Positions 1-8,601 are shown, numbered from the stretch's first letter. The stretch is 64,000 nt of DNA from Nocardia iowensis (GCF_019222765.1 NZ_CP078145.1:2480001-2544000); one strand, 5' to 3'. Numbers and translations are program-made. Notes: generated from the sequence alone by a model not told the origin.

Positions 1-394
1 GCTTGTCGCCAGTGTCGGATAACCCGAACCATTCCAGTAGTTCATCGGCCCGCCGCCGGGCCCGCACCGCACCGAGATGGTAGAGCCGCCCGAACATTTC
101 GAGGTTTTGCCGCCCCGACAGCACGTCGTCCACCGCGACATGCTGACCGACCAGCCCGATCCGATGCCGCACCTGCGCCGCGTGCGTCACCACGTCGATC
201 CCGGCCACCTCGACACGACCGGCATCCGGCCGCGCCAGTGTGGTCAAGATCCGGACCGCAGTCGTCTTACCAGCGCCGTTCGGGCCGAGCAGCCCGTACA
301 CCATGCCCGCGGGCACAACCAGGTCGAATCCGTTCAGGGCCGCGGTGGTGCCGTACTGCTTCACGACCTGATCGCAGACGATCACGTTGTCCAT
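1..394 (-). CDS. ABC transporter ATP-binding protein, DrrA-like (partial, runs off left edge)
   Basis: This is the N-terminal part (about 131 residues) of an ABC ATPase; the gene continues past base 1. The ATG is at 394-392. The Walker A motif GPNGAGKTT lies near residue 40, and the segment RIGLVGQHVAVDD contains the Q-loop. Sequence and domain order resemble DrrA-type ATPases, which pair with a separate permease to export hydrophobic drugs; this family role is known, the substrate here is not. The Walker B and signature motifs lie outside the window. A 42-bp perfect-armed palindrome sits 16 bp upstream, so expression is probably repressor controlled. No regulator gene is visible on the other side of that site. 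Confidence 0.85.
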   Translation of the reverse strand, partial: MDNVIVCDQVVKQYGTTAALNGFDLVVPAGMVYGLLGPNGAGKTTAVRILTTLARPDAGRVEVAGIDVVTHAAQVRHRIGLVGQHVAVDDVLSGRQNLEMFGRLYHLGAVRARRRADELLEWFGLSDTGDK

Positions 395-409
395 CCCGAC
401 TCCTCAATA

Positions 410-451
410 CTGTACAAAGTAGACTATTGGAGAATAGGGTACTTTGTACAG
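410..451. promoter_or_regulatory. Large palindromic operator upstream of the ABC ATPase gene
   Basis: Arms CTGTACAAAGTA (410-421) and TACTTTGTACAG (440-451) are perfect inverted repeats. A second inverted pair, CTATT (424-428) and AATAG (433-437), shares the same dyad centre at 430.5. The site is AT-rich against a GC-rich background and lies just upstream of the start codon at 394. A TetR- or PadR-type repressor site is the natural reading; the cognate regulator is not identified. Confidence 0.7.
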
Positions 452-1104
452 AGTTTCAAGGGTGGGTAGTCGTGTGCCGAAACAACCGTGTCGGAGTAGC
501 GCTTCCGTCATGGCGGAGGTGCTCAGCGCCGCGGCCCGATATGGCGGTGCGCGGCAGGCCGGTGTGCCTGGTGCTGCGACTCCCGAGGCCGGGCGCGCCG
601 GTAGTCCGGAGGTGGTGGTGCGCGGCGGAGCCGAGGCTCTGGTGCCGGGACGCGCTGGCCTGCGAGTGATGCAGGCGCCCGGTGCCGCTTGTGGTCAATG
701 AATTCGACAGGAACGGAACGAAATTCGGCATCGGCGCAGTAACCGTCACATGCGAACGGGTCGAACACACGCACGCCACCCACCCGCCCCACGGGATCCC
801 CGTCGAACGGGACATCACCGAGCCTCGTCCCGCGATTCGGCGCAGTGATGTCCCGTTCGGCTACAGAACGCTGTACTTGTCGTGGTTACGTCACTGCGGT
901 GTACCCACCGTCACGGTCGTACACGATCACTGCAGCCACTACCGGCCACCCGAAAGTCCGGCGGCCCCACCGTATGCCCGACGCGTGGCACCTGGAAACC
1001 GCAGCCAGCTGGTCCTCGACAACGTCGCTGCCGAAGTCGCGCTGCGGCTCACTCGTCACACTGGGACCCACGGCGCGGTTTGCGAGCGGATCCTGCGAAG
1101 ACTT
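452..1104. other. Intergenic stretch with no supported gene
   Basis: About 650 bp separate the operator from the end of the FAD oxidoreductase gene. Open frames exist on both strands but none has a recognisable domain, a convincing ribosome binding site or conserved-looking composition. The only identifiable structure is one copy of the 58-bp palindromic repeat at 804-861. Position next to an unpaired operator suggests a regulator gene may have been lost here, but no remnant can be demonstrated. Confidence 0.5.
804..861 (-). repeat. 58-bp palindromic dispersed repeat, copy 1
   Basis: The copy begins CGAACGGGACAT and ends ATGTCCCGTTCGGC, so its ends are inverted repeats. Read on the minus strand its interior aligns with the copies at 8380, 8517 and 58617, so it lies in the opposite orientation to them. 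All four full copies are exactly 58 bp. It lies in a non-coding stretch. Confidence 0.75.
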
Positions 1105-2382
1105 CTACTCCTCCGACTCGTAGCGCAGCGCATTCTCCGAGCGGCAGATCTCGTCGATACCAGAAACGATGTCGCGCAACAACTCTGACGGTAGGGCGGC
1201 GGGGCGGAGGCGGCTGGTGAAGGTGATCAGGCCGTGGTCTTCGGGGGAGAGGCCGCGGGCGGCGGATTCCGAGCGCAGGTAGCGGGAGCGCACGCCGTAG
1301 GTCATTGCGGAGATGACGGTGAAGCAGCCGGTGCGTTCGCGGTGTCCGGCGAACAGGTCGTGCAGGCGGTAGAAGACCGAGGTGTAGCTCGACAGCGGCG
1401 CGAAAATGCCGACCCGGTAGGCGGGGCCGCGCTCGGATGAGCTGAGGGCGGTGTCGGCGAGGTATTCCGCGTCGCGCAAGGTTTGCACCTTCGGCGCGAA
1501 GAGCACCGCGCCCGCCGCGGCGTTGCGCAGCGGCATACCGGCGGGGCCGCCCGCGGCGGAAGCGATGACGCCCAGCGACTTCCTCGCCCGCGAACCCACC
1601 TCGCGCCGCGCGCGCAGCGAGCGGGTCGGCGCGGTGGGGGTCAAGGTGGACCACTGGCCGAACCGCACCGTGCCGAGTTGCACATGTCCCACGCCGCCCG
1701 GCCGCGCGACCTTCAGCGGCGCGGTGTCGACCCAGCGACCCACCTGCAGTGCGGCGTTGCCGGGGCGGGTGATCTCCGCGTAGGCGTGTTCGACGAAGGA
1801 GTCGAAGTCGAGGAACCGGTCGGCGTTGGTGGTCAGCCAGGTGCGGTCCTTGTCGATGTCGATCACGTCGAGGGTGAGCGCGGTGATGATGCCCGCGCGC
1901 CCGCCCGCGCCGAGAATGCGGTGGAAGCGCTCGGTATGATGGGTGCGCCCGCAGGTGCCGATGCGCCCATCGTTGTCGACGTACTCCAGATCGACGACCT
2001 GGTCGATGAACATGCCATACTTGTGCGAGGCGGCGCTCACCCCGCCGACGGACGCGAATCCGCCCGCGGTGATGTCGCGATGGTCGCCGACGATCGGCAG
2101 GCCGAGTCCGTGCGCGCCGAGCCGCCGGTCGATGTCGGACAGCTTGGCGCCGGCCTGCACCCGCACCGTCCGCCGCCCCAGATTGATGTCGAGCACCTGA
2201 TTCATCCGCCGCAGCGACACCACGGTCGGCTGCGCGGGCAGTGTCAGACCATCGTCCAGTTGCTCGCCGCCGCGTACCGTCAGCCGTTCCGCGCGGCCAC
2301 GTGAATCCCGAACCGTGCGAACGACATCCGCCGTGTCACGGGGTAGGTATTCCTCGGCGGAGACAAACTGCGGCGTGCTCAT
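1105..2382 (-). CDS. FAD-binding (PCMH-type) oxidoreductase
   Basis: A 425-residue protein with a VAO/PCMH-type FAD-binding N-terminal half. The segment around residues 85-140 (GAKLSDIDRRL, then GLPIVGDHRDITAGG and VGGVS) matches the FAD-contacting loops of this fold. The family covers flavin oxidases and dehydrogenases of alcohols, lactate, sugars and similar substrates. No histidine or cysteine flavin-attachment signature stands out, so covalent flavinylation is not supported. The C-terminal half is divergent and gives no substrate clue. The ATG at 2382 gives the full FAD domain. Downstream lies 700 bp of mostly non-coding DNA; upstream is phoD on the same strand. Specific substrate unknown. 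Confidence 0.75.
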   Translation of the reverse strand: MSTPQFVSAEEYLPRDTADVVRTVRDSRGRAERLTVRGGEQLDDGLTLPAQPTVVSLRRMNQVLDINLGRRTVRVQAGAKLSDIDRRLGAHGLGLPIVGDHRDITAGGFASVGGVSAASHKYGMFIDQVVDLEYVDNDGRIGTCGRTHHTERFHRILGAGGRAGIITALTLDVIDIDKDRTWLTTNADRFLDFDSFVEHAYAEITRPGNAALQVGRWVDTAPLKVARPGGVGHVQLGTVRFGQWSTLTPTAPTRSLRARREVGSRARKSLGVIASAAGGPAGMPLRNAAAGAVLFAPKVQTLRDAEYLADTALSSSERGPAYRVGIFAPLSSYTSVFYRLHDLFAGHRERTGCFTVISAMTYGVRSRYLRSESAARGLSPEDHGLITFTSRLRPAALPSELLRDIVSGIDEICRSENALRYESEE

Positions 2383-2433
2383 GGCACGAAAGCTACTACA
2401 GCGCGGCCCGCGCCGCTCGCCCGATCTCGGGTG

Positions 2434-3999
2434 CTATCCGGCTGCCGGTGCGAGCTGCTTGCTGAACAGCACGGATCCGCTCGCATCGCACAAGTTGACC
2501 GTCAGTTCCCTTGACTTGCCGTCGATCAGCACCTCGCCGAAATGCTGGAAGGCGTCCAGCGGCGAACTGTTCTGCACGGGTGGCGCGTGCACGAACATCG
2601 CCTCCGGCCCGAACGTCGCGTCCAGCGGGTTGGGGCCGAACGCGCCCGCGTTGAGCGGTCCGGAGACGAACTCCCAGAACTCGTCGAAGTCGGTGAACGC
2701 CGCACGCTCGGGCGAGTAGTGGTGCGCCGCCGTGTAGTGCACGTCGGCGGTGAGCCACACCACGTCGGTGACCTTGTTCGCCTTGATCGCCGAGAGTACC
2801 TGGGCGATCTCGGTTTCCCGGCCGGAGGGGGCGCCGGGGTTGCCATTGGCCGGGCCCTCGAACGCGACGGTGTTCTGCTGTTCACCGTCCTTGACGACCA
2901 CACCGAGCGGCAAGTCGTTGGCGACGATCTTCCAGGTGGCCGTCGAATCGCGCAGGCCCTCGATCAGCCAGTTGGTCTGTGCCGGACCGAAGATGCTGCC
3001 GGTGGGGCCGTTGTTGCTGTCGTTGGCGTCCTTGTAGGTCCGCATGTCCAGCACGAAGATGTCCAGCAGCGGGCCGTAGGAGATCTTGCGATAGAGGCGG
3101 CCGTCCACCGCTTCCTTTGGCTCCACCGGCATCCACTCGTGGAACGCCTGCCAGGCGCGGGTGGCCAGGGTGTCCATGCTGCGCTCGGTGTAGCCCTTGG
3201 ACTCGGGGACCAGGCCGCCGGGGTACCAGTTGTTGACCGTCTCGTGGTCGTCCCACTGCACCAGTTGGGCGACCGAGGAGTTGAAGCGGAGGTAGTTCTG
3301 GTCGGTCAGGTTGTAGGCGTAGTTGCCGCGGAACTGCTGGAGAGTCTGCGCTGGCGCGCTTTTCGCCTCGGTCACCGAGTTGCGCCAGATTCGCCCGTCG
3401 GGCAGCGTCACCGATTCCTTGACCGGGTTGTCGGCGTAGATGGCGTCACCTGAGTGGATGAACAGGTGCGGGTCGCGGGCGGCCATGGTGGCGAAGATCC
3501 GCATGCCGCCCAGGTCGGGATTGATGCCGTAACCTTGGCCGACGACATCGCCGGACCAGTGCAGCTTGATGTCGGACGCGCCGGTGGGCACGGTGCGGAA
3601 CACGCCGGTGATCGGTTCGGAGATGGCGCCGTCCTCACCCTCCAGCGTCACCCGGTAGTGCACTTGCTCGCCCGCGGGCAGGCCGTTGACGCGCACCCGG
3701 CCGGTGCCGTCGGTTGCCGGGGTCAGCAACGGTCCGGTGAATCGCTTGGCGTTGGCGAAGGATTCGGTGGGTGCGGTCTCCACGATCAGCTTCGCAGGCC
3801 GGTCGGCGCGCGCCCAGATCAGCGCGCCGTCACTGCGCGGATCGCCCACCGCGACGCCGTGCGTCAGCAGTGGGCGCTGGCGGATGAGACCGGGCCCATC
3901 GTTCGACGAGCACGCGGCCAGCGCGGGGGCGGCCACCAGCCCGAGCGCGGAGGTGCGCAGCAAGGTGCGCCGGGAGAGGCCGAAGGTCGAACCAGTCAT
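2434..3999 (-). CDS. phoD: Alkaline phosphatase D family phosphodiesterase/phosphatase, Tat-exported
   Basis: A 521-residue secreted metallophosphatase. The N terminus carries a twin-arginine motif (SRRTLLR), a hydrophobic stretch and then AAC, so the protein is probably a Tat-exported lipoprotein. PhoD hallmarks are present: HSGDAIYAD, QWDDHETVNNW and LTADVHY contain the Asp, Asn and His residues that bind Ca and Fe in this family. PhoD enzymes release phosphate from mono- and diesters outside the cell under phosphate limitation. The chosen ATG at 3999 puts the RR motif at residue 9; a longer frame reaches 4389 but would bury the signal peptide. No obvious PHO box was recognised. Confidence 0.92.
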   Translation of the reverse strand: MTGSTFGLSRRTLLRTSALGLVAAPALAACSSNDGPGLIRQRPLLTHGVAVGDPRSDGALIWARADRPAKLIVETAPTESFANAKRFTGPLLTPATDGTGRVRVNGLPAGEQVHYRVTLEGEDGAISEPITGVFRTVPTGASDIKLHWSGDVVGQGYGINPDLGGMRIFATMAARDPHLFIHSGDAIYADNPVKESVTLPDGRIWRNSVTEAKSAPAQTLQQFRGNYAYNLTDQNYLRFNSSVAQLVQWDDHETVNNWYPGGLVPESKGYTERSMDTLATRAWQAFHEWMPVEPKEAVDGRLYRKISYGPLLDIFVLDMRTYKDANDSNNGPTGSIFGPAQTNWLIEGLRDSTATWKIVANDLPLGVVVKDGEQQNTVAFEGPANGNPGAPSGRETEIAQVLSAIKANKVTDVVWLTADVHYTAAHHYSPERAAFTDFDEFWEFVSGPLNAGAFGPNPLDATFGPEAMFVHAPPVQNSSPLDAFQHFGEVLIDGKSRELTVNLCDASGSVLFSKQLAPAAG

Positions 4000-4105
4000 G
4001 GGGTCACCCTGGACCAGATATCCCAACGCAATATGAACGGGTTCGGTCCGATTGGGTAACGGGATGGCCCGGGCGGGCACCCGCACATCGACATCGGCAC
4101 CGTGC

Positions 4106-4501
4106 TCAGACGGATGCGGACACTCGACGAAGGGCGTCGAGGGCGGTCTCGGGGGAGGTGTTGAAGCAGAACCGGATTCCCGGCGCTGCCTCGACCACGA
4201 CGTTGACGATGCGCTCGAACAGCAGGGTGTGCTCAGCAAATGCGCGTATCGCACCGCCGACCATGACGAGGTCGAACGAATGGTTCGCCAGCATCGTCCG
4301 AATCGCGGTTTCGGCTTCCTCGGGCGACGCACCGACCAGGCAGGGCGTGACTTCGAACTCGGTGTCCTGGAGGGCGGCGTTGGCAGCACCGACCCTGGCC
4401 GTGAGTTGTGCCTCGTCCAGGCCGGGGAAACGGCTGTAGTCCAACGCTTGTGGATGCAGTCCGATGGTCAGCGCCCGGGGTCGTACGACTGGCTGGGTCA
4501 T
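4106..4501 (-). CDS. Conserved hypothetical protein, divergent from MarR regulator
   Basis: A 131-residue soluble protein without signal peptide or membrane segment. The core contains DLVMVGGAIRAFAEH, a beta-strand/turn/helix pattern, and a C-terminal helix; no catalytic motif is recognised. The ATG at 4501 is preceded by a good GAAGGAG ribosome binding site. The gene is transcribed divergently from the MarR regulator at 4600, and the shared 98-bp promoter region holds a short palindrome, so this protein is the likely target of that regulator. Function unknown. Confidence 0.7.
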   Translation of the reverse strand: MTQPVVRPRALTIGLHPQALDYSRFPGLDEAQLTARVGAANAALQDTEFEVTPCLVGASPEEAETAIRTMLANHSFDLVMVGGAIRAFAEHTLLFERIVNVVVEAAPGIRFCFNTSPETALDALRRVSASV

Positions 4502-4563
4502 CGCTCTCCTTCATGGAGCCGGGTCCGTCTGTCCGCGTGGGACGATGGTCCCGGTTCGTGCAA

Positions 4564-4578
4564 TTGCTTTGTAAGCAA
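4564..4578. promoter_or_regulatory. Putative MarR operator in divergent promoter
   Basis: TTGCTT (4564-4569) and AAGCAA (4573-4578) form an inverted repeat with a 3-nt centre, in the only AT-rich part of the region between the divergent genes at 4501 and 4600. Position and size fit autoregulation by the MarR protein. Confidence 0.5.
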
Positions 4579-4599
4579 AGGTATTTTGGAGAGAGGGAT

Positions 4600-5055
4600 A
4601 TGTCAACGGAGACCGGCCCATCCCTGGACGAGAGCGTCCGAGCCATGGTGCTGCTCATGCCACGGTTGGTCGCCCGCGCGAAGCGGCTGCCGGTTCCCGA
4701 AGCTTTGCGATCGCTCGAGTTGGCGCCTCGCCACCTGTCGCTGTTGACCTACGTGCTGTTCGACGGGCCACTGACAGTGAACGAGCTGGCGAAGCGACTG
4801 GAGGTAGCGCCAACGACCGTGAGCTTGATGGTCGGCGACCTCAGTCGCCACGGCGTAGTGAGCCGCAGGACCGACGAAAACGACCGGCGGCGAACCCTTG
4901 TCACCATCGCCGACGCACATCGAGCGGCGGTAACGGCCTGGCTCGGCGGTGCGGACCGTGGCTGGCGCGCCGCCCTTGGCCCGTTGACGGCCGAGCAGCG
5001 CGCCCTCGTGATTGCCACACTTCGCGCCTATGAGGAAGCCGTCTCGTCCAGCTGA
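4600..5055 (+). CDS. MarR family transcriptional regulator
   Basis: A 151-residue winged-helix regulator. The DNA-binding part runs from LSLLTYVLFDGPLTVNELAKRL (a split helix pair, residues about 47-68) through VAPTTVSLMVGDLSRHGVV, followed by the wing RRTDENDRRRTL, a classical MarR signature (DxRRxxV/L). The start at 4600 follows GAGAGGG; longer in-frame starts to 4408 would run into the divergent gene and lack homology. MarR proteins act as dimers that release DNA on binding small aromatic or oxidant ligands. The palindrome at 4564-4578 and the divergent gene at 4501 suggest local control. Confidence 0.88.
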   Translation: MSTETGPSLDESVRAMVLLMPRLVARAKRLPVPEALRSLELAPRHLSLLTYVLFDGPLTVNELAKRLEVAPTTVSLMVGDLSRHGVVSRRTDENDRRRTLVTIADAHRAAVTAWLGGADRGWRAALGPLTAEQRALVIATLRAYEEAVSSS

Positions 5056-5145
5056 TTCGGGCGTGCCAGACGGTCAGCGAACCCGTGGCCGGGTGCGCCG
5101 AGTCCCGGCGATGCTGTCGCGGCAGGGTTAGTTGATCGAGGACTC

Positions 5146-5202
5146 TTGACAAGTTGTGGCGTGTAGAGGAATCATCTGATGCCAATGGAATCAGGTGATT
5201 CC
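5146..5202 (+). promoter_or_regulatory. Promoter with overlapping 13-bp inverted-repeat operator for the BVMO operon
   Basis: A consensus -35 TTGACA lies at 5146-5151. About 17 bp downstream, where the -10 should be, is an inverted repeat: GGAATCATCTGAT (5168-5180) and ATCAGGTGATTCC (5190-5202), 13-bp arms with one mismatch. A repressor bound here would occlude the -10 region. The TetR gene at 7696 in the same cluster is the probable ligand-responsive repressor. Confidence 0.65.
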
Positions 5203-5289
5203 TTTGCGTGGCGGCATAGGTGGCATCGGGGAACTGGTGCCTATCCGCAGGCGATCGCCGCGGCAGACAAGCGGAACAGGAAGTAGCCC

Positions 5290-6801
5290 GTGGCTAGTAG
5301 TGAAGAGCACGTGTCTGTCGTGGTTGTCGGTGCCGGGTTCGCGGGGATCGGGCTGGGGGTTCGGTTGCGGCAGGCCGGGTTCGAGGATTTCGTGATCCTC
5401 GAGCGGGCTGCCGAACTCGGTGGGACCTGGCGGGCGAATACCTATCCGGGCTGTGCCTGTGATGTGCCGTCGATGTTGTATTCGTATTCGTTCGCGCCGA
5501 ATCCGGAATGGTCGCGCAGATATAGCACACAGCCGGAAATTCTCGACTATCTGCGTGGTGTGGCGGCGAAATTCGATGTGCCGCAGCATATTCGCTACGA
5601 CACCGAGCTGCGCGAGGCGAGTTGGGATGACGCGCGAGGGTATTGGTGGGTCAGTACGTCGCAGGGGTCGATGACGGCTGATGTCCTGGTATCGGCGATC
5701 GGGCCGTTCAGTGAGGCGCAGATTCCGGAGCTGCCGGGGGTCGAGAGCTTCACCGGCAACCAATTCCATTCGCTGCATTGGGATCACGATCACGACCTGA
5801 CCGGCGAACGGGTGGCCGTCATCGGCACCGGGGCGTCCGCGGTGCAGTTCATCCCCGAGATCCAGCCGGTGGTGCGGCAGTTGACGGTATTCCAGCGGTC
5901 CGCGCCGTGGATCGTGCCGAGGATGGACTGGGCCACCACCGATCTCGAGCGGTCCCTGCTCCGCCGGATGCCCTTGCTGGGTAAGGCCGTTCGGGGCGCC
6001 TACTTCGCCGCCATCGAGGGCTTCGGGCTGGTCGGCTTCGTGGACAAGCGATTCCGTCACCCCTACGAGGCGCTGGGGCGGCTTCAACTGCGCAGGCAAG
6101 TGCGGGATCCTCGGCTGCGCGAACGACTGACGCCCGATTACATGATCGGATGTAAGCGCGCCATCTTCTCCGACGCCTACTATCCGGCGCTCACCCAGCC
6201 GAACGTCGAGGTGGTCACCGCACGGATCGCAGCTGTCGGGCCACGGTCCATTCGCACCGACGACGGTGTGGAACATGAGGTGGACACGATCATCTGGGGT
6301 ACCGGCTTCGGTGTGCCGCCACAGGTGTTCGATCGCGTCCGCGGCAGTGCCGGCCGCAGCATGGGCGAGCTGTATCGCGACCGGCCGCAAAGCTATCTGG
6401 GTACCACGGTCGCCGGTTTCCCGAACTTCTTCACCACACTCGGCCCCTTCGGCGCCGCCGGGAACCAGTCCGCTATCTACATGATCGAAGCCCAGGTCCG
6501 CTACATCGTGGACGCACTGAAAACCATGCGGGACAATGGACTCCGGCGAATCGAGGTGCGCCCGGAAGCACAGCGCGCATTCCTCCGAGAAATGGCAGTC
6601 CGCAGCCGGGACACCGTCTGGGTAACCGGCAACTGCCGCAGCTACTACCAAACCGCCGACGGCACCGGCAACGCCGGTCTGTACCCGAACTGGAGTTTCG
6701 AATACGCGCGTCGCACAAGCCGATTCGACGAGGATGCTTACCTGACCAGCGCGGTGCGGGGGTATCGGAATGCCGTTCTCGACAGCGAGGTGATCCAGTG
6801 A
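5290..6801 (+). CDS. Baeyer-Villiger type flavin-containing monooxygenase
   Basis: A 503-residue FAD/NADPH monooxygenase. GAGFAGIGLGVRLRQ near residue 14 is the FAD Rossmann motif. FTGNQFHSLHW around residue 157 fits the Baeyer-Villiger fingerprint FxGxxxHxxxW, and IGTGASAVQ near 179 is the NADPH Rossmann motif. Such enzymes insert oxygen next to ketones or oxidise sulfides. GTG at 5290 follows GGAACAGGAAG; the ATG-like codons upstream lack homology. The stop overlaps the next gene start (GTGA), so oxygenase and dehydrogenase are co-translated. This pairing suggests alcohol to ketone to ester catabolism of a hydrophobic compound. Substrate not predictable. Confidence 0.9.
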   Translation: MASSEEHVSVVVVGAGFAGIGLGVRLRQAGFEDFVILERAAELGGTWRANTYPGCACDVPSMLYSYSFAPNPEWSRRYSTQPEILDYLRGVAAKFDVPQHIRYDTELREASWDDARGYWWVSTSQGSMTADVLVSAIGPFSEAQIPELPGVESFTGNQFHSLHWDHDHDLTGERVAVIGTGASAVQFIPEIQPVVRQLTVFQRSAPWIVPRMDWATTDLERSLLRRMPLLGKAVRGAYFAAIEGFGLVGFVDKRFRHPYEALGRLQLRRQVRDPRLRERLTPDYMIGCKRAIFSDAYYPALTQPNVEVVTARIAAVGPRSIRTDDGVEHEVDTIIWGTGFGVPPQVFDRVRGSAGRSMGELYRDRPQSYLGTTVAGFPNFFTTLGPFGAAGNQSAIYMIEAQVRYIVDALKTMRDNGLRRIEVRPEAQRAFLREMAVRSRDTVWVTGNCRSYYQTADGTGNAGLYPNWSFEYARRTSRFDEDAYLTSAVRGYRNAVLDSEVIQ

Positions 6802-7682
6802 TACTGGGCTTGGGTTGGCCGACGGCAGATTTCGATGTGCGGGGTCGGGTGGTGGTGATCAGTGGTGCGGGGCAGGGGATCGGGTTGGAGTTGGCGCGGA
6901 TTGTGTATCGCCGCGGTGCTCGGGTGGCGATGCTCGATCTCGATGAGGAGCGAACCCGGGTCGCCGCAGGCGAATTGGGGGAGCGGGCAATGGGGGTCCG
7001 TGCCGATGTCGCCGATCGTGCCGGGATGGTCGCCGCCCTCGAAGTGGTTCGCGAGCGATTCGGCAGGGTGGACGTCGTGGTCGCGAATGCCGGAGTTACG
7101 CCTGCACCGGCGACGATTCGCACGATGGACCCGGCCGATTTCGATCGTGTCCTCGCGATCAATCTGACCGGGGCGTTCAATACGGTGCACCCGGCATTGG
7201 ACGACATCGTTGCCAGCCGCGGGCATGTCGTTGTCGTATCCTCGTGCGCGGCATTCGCACCCGGCATGGGTGGCTCGCCGTACATGGTCAGTAAAGCGGG
7301 TGTGGAACAGTTCGGTCGCGCGTTGCGTGTCGAACTCGCCGCGGCCGGGGCCAGCGCGGGGGTCGCCTACTTCGGCATCGTGGACACCGCGATGACCCAG
7401 CACACCCTCGACGAGGACGAGCTCGGTCGCGAGGTCGGGCGACTGCTGCCGTGGCCGTTGAACCGCCGGATCAGCGCCGTCGAGGCCGCCACCACCATTG
7501 CCGACGGCATCGCCCATCGTGCCCCACGCACCATCGCCCCGGGTGTGTGGGAGCCGTACGCGCTACTGCGTGGCGCCGTCAATGTGCTGCTCGACCGGTA
7601 CCTCAGCCTCGACGCGCACACGCACGAACTGATCCGTCGACTGGAACGACGCGCGGTGCCGAACTCCTCGACAGTGCCGTGA
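6798..7682 (+). CDS. Short-chain dehydrogenase/reductase
   Basis: A 294-residue SDR. The cofactor motif GAGQGIG is near residue 23. ANAG is near residue 98. The catalytic triad is visible as SS (about 149) and YMVSK (about 162). The protein is a classical SDR with a C-terminal extension of about 40 residues that is Arg-rich, possibly membrane-associating. It starts with GTG overlapping the BVMO stop by 4 nt. A role as alcohol dehydrogenase feeding the Baeyer-Villiger enzyme is inferred from the operon. Confidence 0.9.
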   Translation: MILGLGWPTADFDVRGRVVVISGAGQGIGLELARIVYRRGARVAMLDLDEERTRVAAGELGERAMGVRADVADRAGMVAALEVVRERFGRVDVVVANAGVTPAPATIRTMDPADFDRVLAINLTGAFNTVHPALDDIVASRGHVVVVSSCAAFAPGMGGSPYMVSKAGVEQFGRALRVELAAAGASAGVAYFGIVDTAMTQHTLDEDELGREVGRLLPWPLNRRISAVEAATTIADGIAHRAPRTIAPGVWEPYALLRGAVNVLLDRYLSLDAHTHELIRRLERRAVPNSSTVP

Positions 7683-7695
7683 CATCATCAGGACC

Positions 7696-8316
7696 GTGAG
7701 TTCGTCAGCCACCAACACCTGGCGCGGCAGCACCATGGCCGCACGTTCCGCCGAGCGGCGGGACCAATTGGTGCGCGCCGGATTCGAACTGCTCGGTGCG
7801 GACGGCGCGGCGGCCACCACCATGCGCGCCGTCTGCCGTGGGGCGGGTCTGAGCCTGCGCTACTTCTACGAGAGCTTCCCCGATCGCGAAGCGCTGCTCG
7901 TCGAGGTCTACGACCAGGTCGCGCACGGTCTGCTGGCGGCGGTCAGCACGCGTTTGGCCACCGCACCCGACGACGAAACCGCCCGCATCCATGTGGCTTT
8001 CGACGCCGCCGCCCAGTATTTCGAAGACGACCCACGCCGCAGCCGAATCATGTTCCGCGAAACCCTCGCCGATGACACCCTGCGCACCCACGGCTCCGCC
8101 GCCCTCCCCGACTTCGTCCAACTCGTCGCCGCCCAACTCTCCCCCCACCGAGCCGCCGACCGCACCCCCGACCACCTCACCATGCCGATCAGCGCCCTCT
8201 CCGGCGCCCTCGTCTCCCTCTTCCTCGACTGGCTCGCCGGCCGAATCCCCGCCACCCGCCCCGAACTCGTCACCTACGCCACCCACCTCACCACCACCAT
8301 CCTCACCACCCCATAA
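7696..8316 (+). CDS. TetR family transcriptional regulator
   Basis: A 206-residue regulator. The helix-turn-helix covers residues about 19-60 (DGAAATTMRAVCRGAGLSLRYFYESF, quoted only in part: the recognition helix is LSLRYFYESF). The C-terminal ligand domain is alpha-helical and hydrophobic. GTG at 7696 is used; an internal ATG at 7735 (MAARSAERR) is an equally good start. It follows the SDR gene by 13 bp, so it is co-transcribed and likely represses its own operon through the 13-bp inverted repeat at 5168-5202. Confidence 0.88.
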   Translation: MSSSATNTWRGSTMAARSAERRDQLVRAGFELLGADGAAATTMRAVCRGAGLSLRYFYESFPDREALLVEVYDQVAHGLLAAVSTRLATAPDDETARIHVAFDAAAQYFEDDPRRSRIMFRETLADDTLRTHGSAALPDFVQLVAAQLSPHRAADRTPDHLTMPISALSGALVSLFLDWLAGRIPATRPELVTYATHLTTTILTTP

Positions 8317-8379
8317 CCCCAAACGGACCACCCACCAACCCTGAGCCCCACTCGGCGACACCTCGCCCGCCGTGCGCCC

Positions 8380-8437
8380 CGAGCGGGACATGGTTGCGGC
8401 AAAGTGCGAGAGCACACTCGGTGATGTCCCGGTCGGC
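8380..8437 (+). repeat. 58-bp palindromic dispersed repeat, copy 2
   Basis: Begins CGAGCGGGACATGG and ends GATGTCCCGGTCGGC. It is downstream of the TetR gene in a 415-bp non-coding stretch (8317-8731) that otherwise holds only the next two repeats. Interior TTGCGGCAAAGTGCGAG is shared almost exactly with copy 3. Confidence 0.8.
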
Positions 8438-8516
8438 GGAGGAACCTGGCCGGTGTGACCGCTGGCGCGCGTTAGTCCCCGGTGCTCGGCTGACTAGGAA
8501 GGCTCGCCGTGTGCGC

Positions 8517-8574
8517 CGAGCGGGACATGGTTGCGGCGAAGTGCGAGACGCGGCTCGGTGGTGTCCCGTTCGGC
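8517..8574 (+). repeat. 58-bp palindromic dispersed repeat, copy 3
   Basis: Same orientation as copy 2, 137 bp further on, differing at few positions (for example TTGCGGCGAAGTGCGAG). Its right end GTGTCCCGTTCGGC is immediately followed by a tandem partial copy. Confidence 0.8.
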
Positions 8575-8601
8575 ACGTGGCTTGGTGGTGTCCCGTTCGG
8601 C
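8575..8601 (+). repeat. Tandem half copy of the 58-bp repeat
   Basis: Bases 8575-8601 repeat 8548-8574 (27 bp) with two mismatches, so the right half of copy 3 is duplicated in tandem. This looks like slippage or partial duplication of the element. Confidence 0.75.

Noticed and set aside
470..701. 85-codon frame possibly encoding a regulator remnant next to the operator
   Set aside because: No helix-turn-helix, no ribosome binding site and low-complexity composition; not enough to call a gene or pseudogene.
5191..6651. 486-codon minus-strand frame
   Set aside because: Antisense of the BVMO gene, which shows FAD, NADPH and fingerprint motifs.
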